From G965279355 sp965279355 (GTDB taxonomy: Bacteria; Pseudomonadota; Alphaproteobacteria; CACIAM-22H2): a stretch of DNA of 64,000 nucleotides. How positions within the stretch are numbered: the first letter of the stretch is position 1; each line of letters begins with the position of its first letter. Where the stretch lies: positions 806,001 to 870,000 of the forward strand of contig OZ257155.1 of assembly GCA_965279355.1 (NCBI GenBank), given 5' to 3'. The notes under the pieces are model-generated. The model was not told the DNA's origin, did no database searches, and saw only the letters and a list, made by a program, of their open reading frames with translations. Shown here piece by piece: positions 8,629 through 16,173 of this stretch. Position numbers and translations under genes: made by a program.

Positions 8629-9360
8629 TCAGGCCGCCTGCCGGGCCAGGGTTGCGGCGAAACGCGGATAGGTTTCGGCAATCTCATCGGCAATGCGGCC
8701 ACGAAGCAATTCGATGTCAGGCCCCGTCAGACCGGCGGTTGTTTTCGGGACCGTCGGCATATCGAAATCGAATCCGGTATTGGCGCCCACGCTCTCCGTC
8801 GTCTCGCCCGGATGAAGGCTGTCGAGACGGAAGCGTCGGCGTGAGAGATCGAAGGTGAACACGCAGCGGCTGGTCACCAGGGAATGCGGACCGCCACGCC
8901 GGTAGATATCCGGCGGCGTGACACCCGGCGCGCTGATGAAATCCACTTCCGGCACAAGCACACGCGAGGTGTGCTCCTCACGAAACAGAATGACGCGCGG
9001 GATCAGGTAATAGAGATAAGCGGACCCGAACGATCCGGGAAAACGATGGCTGAGCTTCGGATAGTCGCCGATGCCGATGAGGTTCAGATTCGCCTCGCCG
9101 TCGATCTGCCCGCCGCTCAGAAAGAAGGCGTCGATCCGGCCCTGCGCGGCGCAGTCGAACAATTCCCGTCCGCCATCGGTGAATTCGTTCTGCGTCCGCG
9201 ATCCCAGAATCAGCACGCGCGTTCGGTCCGGAAATTTAGCCTTCGCCAAGAGCGCCGCCGCCGCCGGCAGCGGCGAGTTGGCACCCACCGCAATCACGCG
9301 GCACCCATCGAGCTGTCTCGCCAGCGCGGCGACCAGCAACGTGGAGCGATCCGCATCCAT
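8629..9360 (-). CDS. CoA-transferase family protein, beta-like subunit
   Basis: About 243 residues starting MDADRSTLLVAALARQL. The fold family is the type I CoA-transferase, beta type: VIAVGANSPLP, LILGSRTQNEF, FFLSGGQIDGEANLNLIGIGDY and a C-terminal region reading FDFDMPTVPKTTAGLTGPDIELLR. The Glu-containing SENG-type catalytic loop of classical 3-oxoacid CoA-transferases is not seen, so it resembles IpdB-like members that act as CoA-ester hydrolases with the alpha subunit (inference). The start at 9360 lies one base past the upstream stop; a start at 9441 would overlap the alpha gene by 80 bases. Co-translated with the alpha subunit gene. Confidence 0.8.
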   Translation of the reverse strand: MDADRSTLLVAALARQLDGCRVIAVGANSPLPAAAALLAKAKFPDRTRVLILGSRTQNEFTDGGRELFDCAAQGRIDAFFLSGGQIDGEANLNLIGIGDYPKLSHRFPGSFGSAYLYYLIPRVILFREEHTSRVLVPEVDFISAPGVTPPDIYRRGGPHSLVTSRCVFTFDLSRRRFRLDSLHPGETTESVGANTGFDFDMPTVPKTTAGLTGPDIELLRGRIADEIAETYPRFAATLARQAA

Positions 9361-9361
9361 A

Positions 9362-10177
9362 TCAGGCCGCCACCGGTGCCGCGCCAACAAATCCGGCCAG
9401 CCAAGCTCGAAACCCGGCCTCGGTGCGCGCAGCCTCGACATAGCGGATCATTTCCGCCTCATCCATCGGATAGGCGTCGGCAAAAGCGAGCGGCCACGCG
9501 CCGCGTTTTGCTTCGGCGACGGCGCCCACATAGAGTCCCGGCAGGACCCCTGCCGCGACGGTCTCATCGGCCAGCAGCGATCCGTCGACAATTTCCTCCA
9601 CCGTCACATACGTCGTCACCGACGCATGCGCCATCAGCGCCAGCTCGCGGCGGCGGCCGATCCAGACATTGCCGTCGCGATCCGCCTTTGCGGCATGAAA
9701 GAGCGCGACATCCGGCCGGATCGCCGGCAGATGGACGATCAGATCGTCGGTGGCGAACGGATTGGGAAGAACCTTCCAGTCCGGACGATGGCGTGTGAGA
9801 TCGCTGCCGATCAGCCCGCGCAGCGGCATGAAGGGTATCCCCTTCTCGCTGGCCTGCAGCGCCGCGTGAATGGCGGGGCACGTCGTGTCGCGCGGCCGCA
9901 GCGTACCTGCCCGGACGGCCGCCATGAAACGCGGCGCCGCACCGTATTCGCCCATTGTCACGGCCGCGGTTTCGAGTTCGGCTACGCAGCCGGCGCCAAT
10001 CATTACGTCGATCTGAAGCCCGCTGCTCGGCACCGCGAGAATTCGCAGTTCGCGCACACCCTGCGCGACAAGTGCGCGCGTCGCCGCCATCGAAACGCCG
10101 CTGTAGTCCGGTGGAATGGCGATCAACGAACCGGGTGCGATCCGGGCGGCAAGCTGATCGAGCGGCAGGAACTCCAT
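9362..10177 (-). CDS. CoA-transferase family protein, alpha-like subunit
   Basis: About 271 residues, type I CoA-transferase alpha type. Visible segments are PGSLIAIPPDYSGVSMAATRAL near the N-terminus (ligand loop), GAGCVAELETAAVTMGEYG, PFMPLRGLIGSDL and FHAAKADRDGNVWIGRR, the last typical of the family. It pairs with the gene immediately downstream as a heterodimer. The ATG at 10177 is used; a TTG just before is less likely. The SRAP gene ends 14 bases upstream on the same strand, suggesting one transcript. Likely acts on an acyl-CoA intermediate of a ring or sterol catabolic route (inference from IpdA-like features); substrate unknown. Confidence 0.8.
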   Translation of the reverse strand: MEFLPLDQLAARIAPGSLIAIPPDYSGVSMAATRALVAQGVRELRILAVPSSGLQIDVMIGAGCVAELETAAVTMGEYGAAPRFMAAVRAGTLRPRDTTCPAIHAALQASEKGIPFMPLRGLIGSDLTRHRPDWKVLPNPFATDDLIVHLPAIRPDVALFHAAKADRDGNVWIGRRRELALMAHASVTTYVTVEEIVDGSLLADETVAAGVLPGLYVGAVAEAKRGAWPLAFADAYPMDEAEMIRYVEAARTEAGFRAWLAGFVGAAPVAA

Positions 10178-10191
10178 CAAGCTCTCCCCGA

Positions 10192-10932
10192 CTAGAACAG
10201 GCTGGACTGACGGGTATCGACCGGCTTCGCCTTTTTGGCGCGCGGTGCCTTTTCCGGCAGAGCCGGCGGTTTTTCATCGCCGGCCGGCGCGAAACATTGC
10301 GGATCGTCATGCGCCGGCTTGTTCACATAGGTCGTCACGCGGGTCACCGTAAACATGTCGTCGGTCGGCGGCTTGATCAGGCGCTGCGGATCCGCGGCGG
10401 GATCGAGCCACGCCGTAAACTCGTCGGGTTCGATCACCACTGGCGTGCGCGAATGATAGCGCGCCATCACCGGGCCGGAGGCGCAGTTCACAATGGTAAA
10501 GGTCTCGAGCACGCCGCCGCCTTCGGGTACCCATTTTTCCCACAGTCCGGCAAAGGCAAACGGGCTCTCATCGGGCCGACGGAACAGGTAGGGCCGCCGG
10601 TCCTCGCCCTCTTCCGGCCAGTCGTAGAACGCATCGGCCGGAACGAGGCAGCGGCGGACCCGATAGGCCTGCTTGAAGGCGGGTTTCTCCGCGACGGTCT
10701 CGCCTCTGGCGTTGATCATGCGGCTGCCGACGGCCGGGTTTTCCGCCCAATACGGCACCAGTCCCCAGCGCAGCATCTCCAGCCGCCGCTCGCCCTCGTG
10801 CAGGCGGAGAACCGGTGCCTCCTGGGTCGGCGCGACGTTCCAGCGCGGCTGCAGATTGCGCGACTGGCCGCTCGCATTGAACAGCTTGTTGAGCTGGGAA
10901 ACCTCGGTGATGAGAGCGTAACGGCCGCACAT
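10192..10932 (-). CDS. SOS response-associated peptidase (SRAP/HMCES-YedK family)
   Basis: Forms a stable thiazolidine crosslink with abasic sites in single-stranded DNA, protecting them during replication. The ATG at 10932 gives MCGRYAL, leaving Cys2 as the catalytic residue after Met removal; an upstream start would bury it, so the short start is right. RMINARGE holds the active-site Asn and RYHSRTPVVI the His. Where E. coli YedK has GWFEW with catalytic Glu105, this protein reads AFYDW, an Asp. Length 246 residues with a Lys/Pro-rich tail. First gene of a reverse operon with the CoA-transferase pair and DUF4169, an unexpected partnership. Confidence 0.92.
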   Translation of the reverse strand: MCGRYALITEVSQLNKLFNASGQSRNLQPRWNVAPTQEAPVLRLHEGERRLEMLRWGLVPYWAENPAVGSRMINARGETVAEKPAFKQAYRVRRCLVPADAFYDWPEEGEDRRPYLFRRPDESPFAFAGLWEKWVPEGGGVLETFTIVNCASGPVMARYHSRTPVVIEPDEFTAWLDPAADPQRLIKPPTDDMFTVTRVTTYVNKPAHDDPQCFAPAGDEKPPALPEKAPRAKKAKPVDTRQSSLF

Positions 10933-11020
10933 GACGGCAGTATGGCTCCACGAGCGGCACAGTGGCAAACAACCTCGCGTCGCGGTAACGATGGAGGCCT
11001 AACCCAAGGGAATCACGCCG

Positions 11021-11476
11021 ATGAGCCAACGCCTGAACTTCGCCAAAGAAGCCCCCGACGCCTACAAGGCGATGGTGGAACTCGGACGCCTGCCGCACAC
11101 CAGTGGCGGACTCGATTCGAAGCTGCTGGAACTGGTGAAGATCCGCGCCTCGCAGATCAACGGCTGCGCCTTCTGCCTGCACCTGCATATCGAAGAGGGC
11201 CGCAAGCTGGGCGAAACCGACGAGCGCATGTACCTGCTCGACGCCTGGCGGGAAGCCCCCCTCTACACACCGCGCGAACGGGCCGCCCTTGCTTACACCG
11301 AAGAGATGACCAGACTGATCGAAGGGCACATGCCGGACGCCGTCTTCGAAGAGGCCCGCAAGCACTTCGACGAAAAGGAGCTGTCCTACCTCTCGGTCGC
11401 GATCACCGTCATCAACAGCTGGAACCGCCTGATGGTGAGTTTCCGCGTTCCGCCTCGGGTCCAACCCATCGCCTAG
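11021..11476 (+). CDS. Carboxymuconolactone decarboxylase / AhpD-like family protein
   Basis: A 151-residue all-helical CMD-domain protein. The core LVKIRASQINGCAFCLHLH contains the CxxC pair and downstream His of AhpD-type alkylhydroperoxidases, so a peroxidase or thiol-disulfide role is more likely than true carboxymuconolactone decarboxylation. Later segments (WREAPLYTPRERAALAYTE and the SYLSVAITVINSWNRL end) fit this family. Single gene, divergent from the SRAP operon and convergent with the GlcG/HbpS gene (1-base gap). Confidence 0.9.
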   Translation: MSQRLNFAKEAPDAYKAMVELGRLPHTSGGLDSKLLELVKIRASQINGCAFCLHLHIEEGRKLGETDERMYLLDAWREAPLYTPRERAALAYTEEMTRLIEGHMPDAVFEEARKHFDEKELSYLSVAITVINSWNRLMVSFRVPPRVQPIA

Positions 11477-11477
11477 C

Positions 11478-11891
11478 TCAGGCGAGGATCTGCGCGCCAG
11501 CACGCGCCACTTCGTCGTCCTTAACCGAGGACGCGCCGGACACGCCGATCGCGCCGATGCCGACATTGTTGACGATCAGCGGTACGCCGCCGCCCAGCGG
11601 CATGACGTTGGGGATCTTCATCACCACGGCGCGATCCTTCGCCGCCTCTTCCCAGGACAACGTCGCCCGCTTGAACATCGCAGCGGACTGAGCCTTGCTC
11701 ATGGCCGCTTCCACGCTGCCGGCGGCGATCTGCTCGGACATGCGGATGAAATAGAGCAGATGGCCGCCGTCATCGACGACGGCGATCGACATCCGCAGGT
11801 TCTGTTTCGTCGCTTCGGCAACGGCGGCATCGGCAACCGCGCGCGCGACTTCAGTGGTGAGCTGGGTCTTGGTCGGAAGAGAAATGGCCAC
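11478..11891 (-). CDS. GlcG/HbpS family heme-binding-like protein
   Basis: A 137-residue protein of the GlcG/HbpS (DUF336) family: VADAAVAEATKQNLRMSIAVVDDGGHLLYFIRM, KAQSAAMFKR, and the Gly-rich end GVPLIVNNVGIGAIGVSGA are typical. Some relatives bind heme or act as accessory proteins in glycolate and aromatic catabolism. The start is a GTG at 11891 preceded by AAGGA at good spacing. It lies 30 bases downstream of the Rieske oxygenase gene on the same strand, so it is probably co-transcribed and helps or is expressed with that oxygenase. Confidence 0.85.
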   Translation of the reverse strand: MAISLPTKTQLTTEVARAVADAAVAEATKQNLRMSIAVVDDGGHLLYFIRMSEQIAAGSVEAAMSKAQSAAMFKRATLSWEEAAKDRAVVMKIPNVMPLGGGVPLIVNNVGIGAIGVSGASSVKDDEVARAGAQILA

Positions 11892-11921
11892 GACGATATC
11901 CTTATCGTTGAATGATTGATG

Positions 11922-13184
11922 TCAGTCGGCACGGGCATGATCGAGCACGCCCTGCTTATAGTTGTTGCGATCCGCGACGATGTAGGCGCGCACCACAAGA
12001 TCGCGCAGGCTGGCTGATTCCGCCGTGTGATGCCGCCCCTGCGGTTCGCGCCCGGCAGCGATGTCGGCGAGCCCGCCGAGAATCAGGCGCCGCGCCTGCG
12101 CCACCGCCATGTCGCTGTAGCCCAGGTTCTCGTTGCTCCGGTCGTAGATCGGGCCCATGCTTTCCGTGACCCAGTTGTCATGCACGGAGAAGGACGGTCC
12201 CAGTCCCGCGAACCACTTGTCCTTCATTTCTTCGCGGTCCTGAAGCCAGCGGTTCTCACGACTGCGCCGCGGCTCAAGATCGGTGCCCGGTATGACGTGG
12301 AGATCGTAGGCGGCTTTCATGCCCTTGCGCTCGATGGGCGCGCTTCGCTTGTAGTTCAGCATGTACTTGATATGGACATCGTCGGTTACTGGAACGTGCC
12401 AGAGCAGCGTGTATCCGTCTTCGCCGGTCGGGCCCGCAACGATGGCGACATTCGGCATCATGAAATTGGTGACCCGCAGATACGCCCGCTCGCCCAGCTC
12501 GCGCATCGTGTAGATGCGCAGCCCATAGTCGGTGCGCTCGATTTCGAGCCGTGGCGTTCCCTTGGTATAGAACTCGTAGTACTCGTCCGAAGATCCTGGC
12601 GCGTTGCGGGCCTGCTCGCTTTTCATGGCGCGGTGCAGGAAATTGAGATGGAAGGGATCGATGTCTCCCTCGAGCCCCTGCAGGTAATTGCAGCGCTCGC
12701 GAAACTTCCACATGAACAGATGATCGTCCGAGGTCCGCAGACATTCGAGCTGCGGCAGCAGCGGCGGCTCTCCCTCGCCCATATAGGCGAAGATCATCCC
12801 GCCGCCGGTCGTAAGCGGATAGGACTTTTGTTTGATCTTCTCGCAGAAGGTTCGGCCGCGCGGCTCGTTCGGCTGCTCAAGGCATTGCCCGTTCACGTCG
12901 AACACCCAGCCATGATAGAGGCAACGCAATCCGCCGCCTTCCACCCGTCCGTAGCTCAGATCGGCGCCGCGATGCGGACAGTTCAACCCGAGAAGACCGT
13001 GCTTGCCGTTCTCGTCTCGGAAAAGAACGAGATCCTCGCCCATCACCTTGAGCGGCACGGGCTCGCCGTTGGGCGGCAGATCGGCAAGCGTCGCGATCGG
13101 CTGCCAGTATTGACGCAGCAGCCGGCCGGCCGGCGTACCGGGACCCGTCCGTGTCATGGCATCGTTTTCAGCGGTGGTGAACAT
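11922..13184 (-). CDS. Rieske non-heme iron oxygenase, alpha subunit
   Basis: Ring-hydroxylating or O-demethylating oxygenase component of 420 residues. The Rieske [2Fe-2S] site is Cys69-Pro-His71 and Cys88-x2-His91. The mononuclear iron motif is DPFHLNFLH (D-x2-H-x4-H) around residue 180. The overall layout resembles phthalate 4,5-dioxygenase and vanillate-demethylase-like alpha subunits. No reductase or ferredoxin gene is present in the window, so electrons must come from an unlinked partner. GGGAGA precedes the ATG. Divergent from the IclR gene across 163 bases that hold a dyad (13273-13288), suggesting IclR control in response to an aromatic substrate. Confidence 0.93.
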   Translation of the reverse strand: MFTTAENDAMTRTGPGTPAGRLLRQYWQPIATLADLPPNGEPVPLKVMGEDLVLFRDENGKHGLLGLNCPHRGADLSYGRVEGGGLRCLYHGWVFDVNGQCLEQPNEPRGRTFCEKIKQKSYPLTTGGGMIFAYMGEGEPPLLPQLECLRTSDDHLFMWKFRERCNYLQGLEGDIDPFHLNFLHRAMKSEQARNAPGSSDEYYEFYTKGTPRLEIERTDYGLRIYTMRELGERAYLRVTNFMMPNVAIVAGPTGEDGYTLLWHVPVTDDVHIKYMLNYKRSAPIERKGMKAAYDLHVIPGTDLEPRRSRENRWLQDREEMKDKWFAGLGPSFSVHDNWVTESMGPIYDRSNENLGYSDMAVAQARRLILGGLADIAAGREPQGRHHTAESASLRDLVVRAYIVADRNNYKQGVLDHARAD

Positions 13185-13272
13185 GGGCTGTCTCTCCCAG
13201 GTTTGTATATGTTAGCGTCAGAATATCGGTCGGCTTGGCTTCTGAATATGAAAGTCGCGTCCCGCGGCCCAT

Positions 13273-13288
13273 TTCCGGATTTCCGGAA
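13273..13288. promoter_or_regulatory. Putative operator TTCCG-N6-CGGAA (IclR/Rieske promoter region)
   Basis: Inverted repeat TTCCGGATTTCCGGAA lies between the divergent Rieske and IclR genes, about 90 bases before the Rieske start and 60 before the IclR start. The same architecture recurs at 16007-16022 in the next divergent gap, and 16 of 20 bases match when flanks are included. The location and repetition suggest the binding site of the IclR protein encoded next to it (inference). Confidence 0.5.
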
Positions 13289-13347
13289 CTCGCGTGTCGG
13301 GACGGATGGCGGACGGAACCGCCGCCGGCCACAAAGGGTTGGAACGC

Positions 13348-14100
13348 ATGTCCAAATCCATGGTCCGCTCGGTGCGGCGGGCATTCGACATATTCGAGGT
13401 CTTTGCACGCCTGCGGCGTCCGCTGTCGCTCAAGGAACTCACGGGCGAGCTCGATTGTCCGTCATCCAGCCTCGCCGACCTCCTGAAGACCCTGTCGCAG
13501 ATCGGCTGCCTGAGCTTCGACAACGAGACCAAGAGTTACTTCCCGACTACACGCCTCTCCGCACTTGGCGGCTGGGTCAACCAGACCATCCTTCCCGTCG
13601 CCGATCCCTATGAGGCCCTGAAGCGACTGGGCACGGAAACCGGTGGCACCATCCTGCTGGGCACACCCAACGATCTGGAAATTCAGTATCTCGTCATCCT
13701 CGAAGGGCCGAACGGCGCACACTATCGCGACAAGCCGAATGGCCGCCGGCCGCTGGTGAAATCAGGCGTCGGCTGGGTCGTCCTCAGCAACCTCAACGAT
13801 GACAAGATCGAACGGATATGGCGACGGTCCATCGTCAGCGGACTGGTCACGCGCAAGGAACTGCCGCTCGCAACGCTCCAGGAGCGAATTGAGTTCTGCC
13901 GCAGCAACGGCTACGTGGCAGCACGCGATAGCGTCAATCCCGATGCCGCGGTGGTCGCGACGTCCCTGCCGCCTTTCGATGACGGCCGCCAGCTTGCGAT
14001 TGGTATCGGCGGCCCGGCCGATCGCATCGAAAACAATGCCGCGAACATTGCTGCCATGCTCCATCAGCACGCCAGCCATCTAGCCCGCACCTTCGTCTAG
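13348..14100 (+). CDS. IclR family transcriptional regulator
   Basis: About 250 residues: an N-terminal winged helix-turn-helix (VRRAFDIFEVFARLRRPLSLKELTGELDCPSSS... LLKTLSQIGCLSFD) followed by the IclR effector-binding domain (YRDKPNGRRPLVKSGVGWVVLSNL). IclR proteins usually bind aromatic or small organic acids and control adjacent catabolic genes. The ATG at 13348 was chosen from the usual distance to the HTH; an ATG at 13306 is possible. The next gene begins 3 bases after its stop, so they are co-transcribed. Probable targets are the Rieske operon and the genes flanking 16007-16022, based on the shared dyad. Confidence 0.92.
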   Translation: MSKSMVRSVRRAFDIFEVFARLRRPLSLKELTGELDCPSSSLADLLKTLSQIGCLSFDNETKSYFPTTRLSALGGWVNQTILPVADPYEALKRLGTETGGTILLGTPNDLEIQYLVILEGPNGAHYRDKPNGRRPLVKSGVGWVVLSNLNDDKIERIWRRSIVSGLVTRKELPLATLQERIEFCRSNGYVAARDSVNPDAAVVATSLPPFDDGRQLAIGIGGPADRIENNAANIAAMLHQHASHLARTFV

Positions 14101-14103
14101 GAA

Positions 14104-14913
14104 ATGACGGAACAGACAATGCGCGTCGGCTGGATCGGCGTCGGTGCGATCGGGCGTCCGATGCTCGATCGCGTGATCGCCGCCGGCTATTCCGTCACTG
14201 TCTTCGACAGGGACCCTGAACGCATACCCACGCATACGGGCAAAGCCCGGACCCCGCTGGACGTCGCGCAGGCCAGCGACGCTGTCATCCTTGCCCTGCC
14301 TGACGGCAATGTGGTCAGGGAGGTGGTGTTTGGCCCGGAAGGTTGCGCCGAAGGAATGCGCAGGAAATATCTCATCGATACATCGAGCATTGATCCTCGC
14401 CTCACGGTCGAACTCGCGTCACGGCTGACCCGCGAGACCGGCGGACAATGGGTCGACGCGCCCATCTCCGGCGGCGCCGCTGCGGCCGCAAAGGGACAGC
14501 TGACGGCCTTTGTCGGCGGAACGGCGGCGGCGGTCGATATTGTCGATCCGCTGATCGCCAGCTTCGCCAACCGGCGTACCCATCTTGGCGACAGCGGCCA
14601 GGGTCAATGGGCCAAGCTGTTCAATCAGGCAATCGTCTGCGGCACGATTGCATTGTGGTCGGAAGCCATGACGCTGGCCCGGGCAGGCGGCCTCGACCCG
14701 TCGCAACTTGTGGACGCTCTTGCCGGTTCGGGAGCGGAGTCCCGCGTGCGGGAGGCGTTTGGACCGCAGATCGCGACCGGTACGTACACGCCATCAGCCA
14801 ATCTGGAAAAGGATATTGCGATGGTGCTCGCCCATCTGGGCGATGAAAATGAAAAATCCGCGCTGCTGAAAAATGCAGCGCGGATTTTATCCGGGATGAA
14901 GCAGCGGCGCTGA
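14104..14913 (+). CDS. NAD(P)-dependent beta-hydroxyacid dehydrogenase family protein
   Basis: A 269-residue enzyme of the 3-hydroxyisobutyrate / tartronate semialdehyde reductase family. The Rossmann motif is VGWIGVGAIGRPML at the N-terminus, followed by the substrate-binding DAPISGGAAAAAKGQL and the GQGQWAKLFNQ segment holding the catalytic Lys. The substrate is probably a beta-hydroxyacid derived from the pathway served by the neighbouring oxygenase (inference). Co-transcribed with the IclR gene (3-base gap) and convergent with the TctC gene. Confidence 0.9.
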   Translation: MTEQTMRVGWIGVGAIGRPMLDRVIAAGYSVTVFDRDPERIPTHTGKARTPLDVAQASDAVILALPDGNVVREVVFGPEGCAEGMRRKYLIDTSSIDPRLTVELASRLTRETGGQWVDAPISGGAAAAAKGQLTAFVGGTAAAVDIVDPLIASFANRRTHLGDSGQGQWAKLFNQAIVCGTIALWSEAMTLARAGGLDPSQLVDALAGSGAESRVREAFGPQIATGTYTPSANLEKDIAMVLAHLGDENEKSALLKNAARILSGMKQRR

Positions 14914-14921
14914 TCCCGCGA

Positions 14922-15899
14922 TCAGCCCGGCGTGATGTTGGCGAGCTTGGCGCGCACCTTCCACGCCTCGAATTCCTTGAGTTCCCACTCCGAGAATTCC
15001 TTGCTGCTTAGCGCAAACGGATCGGCGCCAATCTGCTTGAAGAAGGCTGCAGTCTCCTGGGACTTCGCCATCTCGAGGAACCACCCTTCCAGCTTGGCGA
15101 TGATCGCCGGCGAAACACCCGCGGGAGCGTAAGCGCCCATCCATCCATGGAAATCGAAATTTCGATAACCGAGCTCGGTCATGGTCGGCAGTTCCGGCGC
15201 GTTCGACGAGCGCTGCTTCAGTGTGACGGCAAGTCCACGCACCTTGCCTTCGCGCATCATCGAATAGGCAAACCCGGCATCGTTGAAGATGAAGTCGACG
15301 TCACCGGAGATAAGATCGCGAATGCCCTCGCCGGCGTTACGGTAGGGAACGGAAATCGCATTCAGTTTCTCCGCGTCCGACAGTAGTGCCCCACCAACCA
15401 GCGCCAGTGCGTTCGGCGCCGCGTATTTTGCATCTTTTTTCTTTTTCAGATGGTCGACAAACTCCGCGACGGTCTTCGCCTGTGTCTGTGTCGGGTTGAC
15501 GACCAGAACGAAGGGAAATGCGACAACCGCCGCAATCGGCCTAACATCCTTGATCGGATCGAAAGCCAATGTCTTGAACTGCACCGACGCGGCAGATGCG
15601 CCGGTGCCAAAATGGATCGTGTAGCCATCCGGCGGCGCCTTGGCGGTCGCCGCCATGGCGATCATCCCGCCAGCACCGACCTTGTTCTCGACCACCACCG
15701 GCTTGCCGGCGATCTTCTGCAGGCCGTTGGCAAAATGCCGTGTCACGATATCGAGGTAGGTCCCCGCCGGATATCCCATGTCGATATGGATGGTCTTCGC
15801 CGGATAGTCCTGCGCGAACGCCGGAGTGGTCGCCGCAATCAGCAGACCCGTCACGCCAAGGACAGCCGCTTTCAGCTTCATGGTGGTGTTGGTTGGCAT
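14922..15899 (-). CDS. Tripartite tricarboxylate transporter substrate-binding protein (Bug/TctC)
   Basis: Periplasmic solute-binding protein of 325 residues with a Sec signal peptide ending TTPAFA-QDYPAK. Bug-family features are the IDMGYPAGTYLDIVTRHF loop, VVENKVGAGGMIA, PDGYTIHFG and FPFVLVVNP. The ATG at 15899 has an excellent GGGAGGGA ribosome site; upstream in-frame starts lack one. No TctA/TctB membrane subunits are in the window, so it is an orphan binding protein, common for this family. It sits in the aromatic-type catabolic block and shares a divergent promoter region with the MetE-like gene, so it may bind the organic acid degraded there. Confidence 0.93.
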   Translation of the reverse strand: MPTNTTMKLKAAVLGVTGLLIAATTPAFAQDYPAKTIHIDMGYPAGTYLDIVTRHFANGLQKIAGKPVVVENKVGAGGMIAMAATAKAPPDGYTIHFGTGASAASVQFKTLAFDPIKDVRPIAAVVAFPFVLVVNPTQTQAKTVAEFVDHLKKKKDAKYAAPNALALVGGALLSDAEKLNAISVPYRNAGEGIRDLISGDVDFIFNDAGFAYSMMREGKVRGLAVTLKQRSSNAPELPTMTELGYRNFDFHGWMGAYAPAGVSPAIIAKLEGWFLEMAKSQETAAFFKQIGADPFALSSKEFSEWELKEFEAWKVRAKLANITPG

Positions 15900-16006
15900 T
15901 TGTCCCTCCCGTTTCCGCGCCGTAGGCGGTGCAATGTGTTTCTTGCTTCCCGGAATTATGGACCTTAACCCGTTCCGGTCAAAGCACCCGCCGGCGTGGA
16001 CTGCAT

Positions 16007-16022
16007 TTCCGAAATCCCGGAA
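16007..16022. promoter_or_regulatory. Putative operator TTCCG-N6-CGGAA (TctC/MetE-like promoter region)
   Basis: TTCCGAAATCCCGGAA lies in the 274-base divergent gap, about 108 bases before the TctC start and 152 before the MetE-like start. It matches the dyad at 13273-13288 in arm sequence and 6-base spacing. Taken as a second candidate IclR site; the rest of this gap shows no gene. Confidence 0.45.
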
Positions 16023-16173
16023 ACAGCCGTGCAACCACTCGCAGTTTCATGATTTCACTGGGAATTGCAGCATTCGTTGAATCGCTTCAAGGAACCGCGG
16101 GGTTCGGGAAACGCTTTGACACCGGGTGCGCGGCCGTCATTCTGCGCACACTTCAGTTCACCGGAGACTTCAC

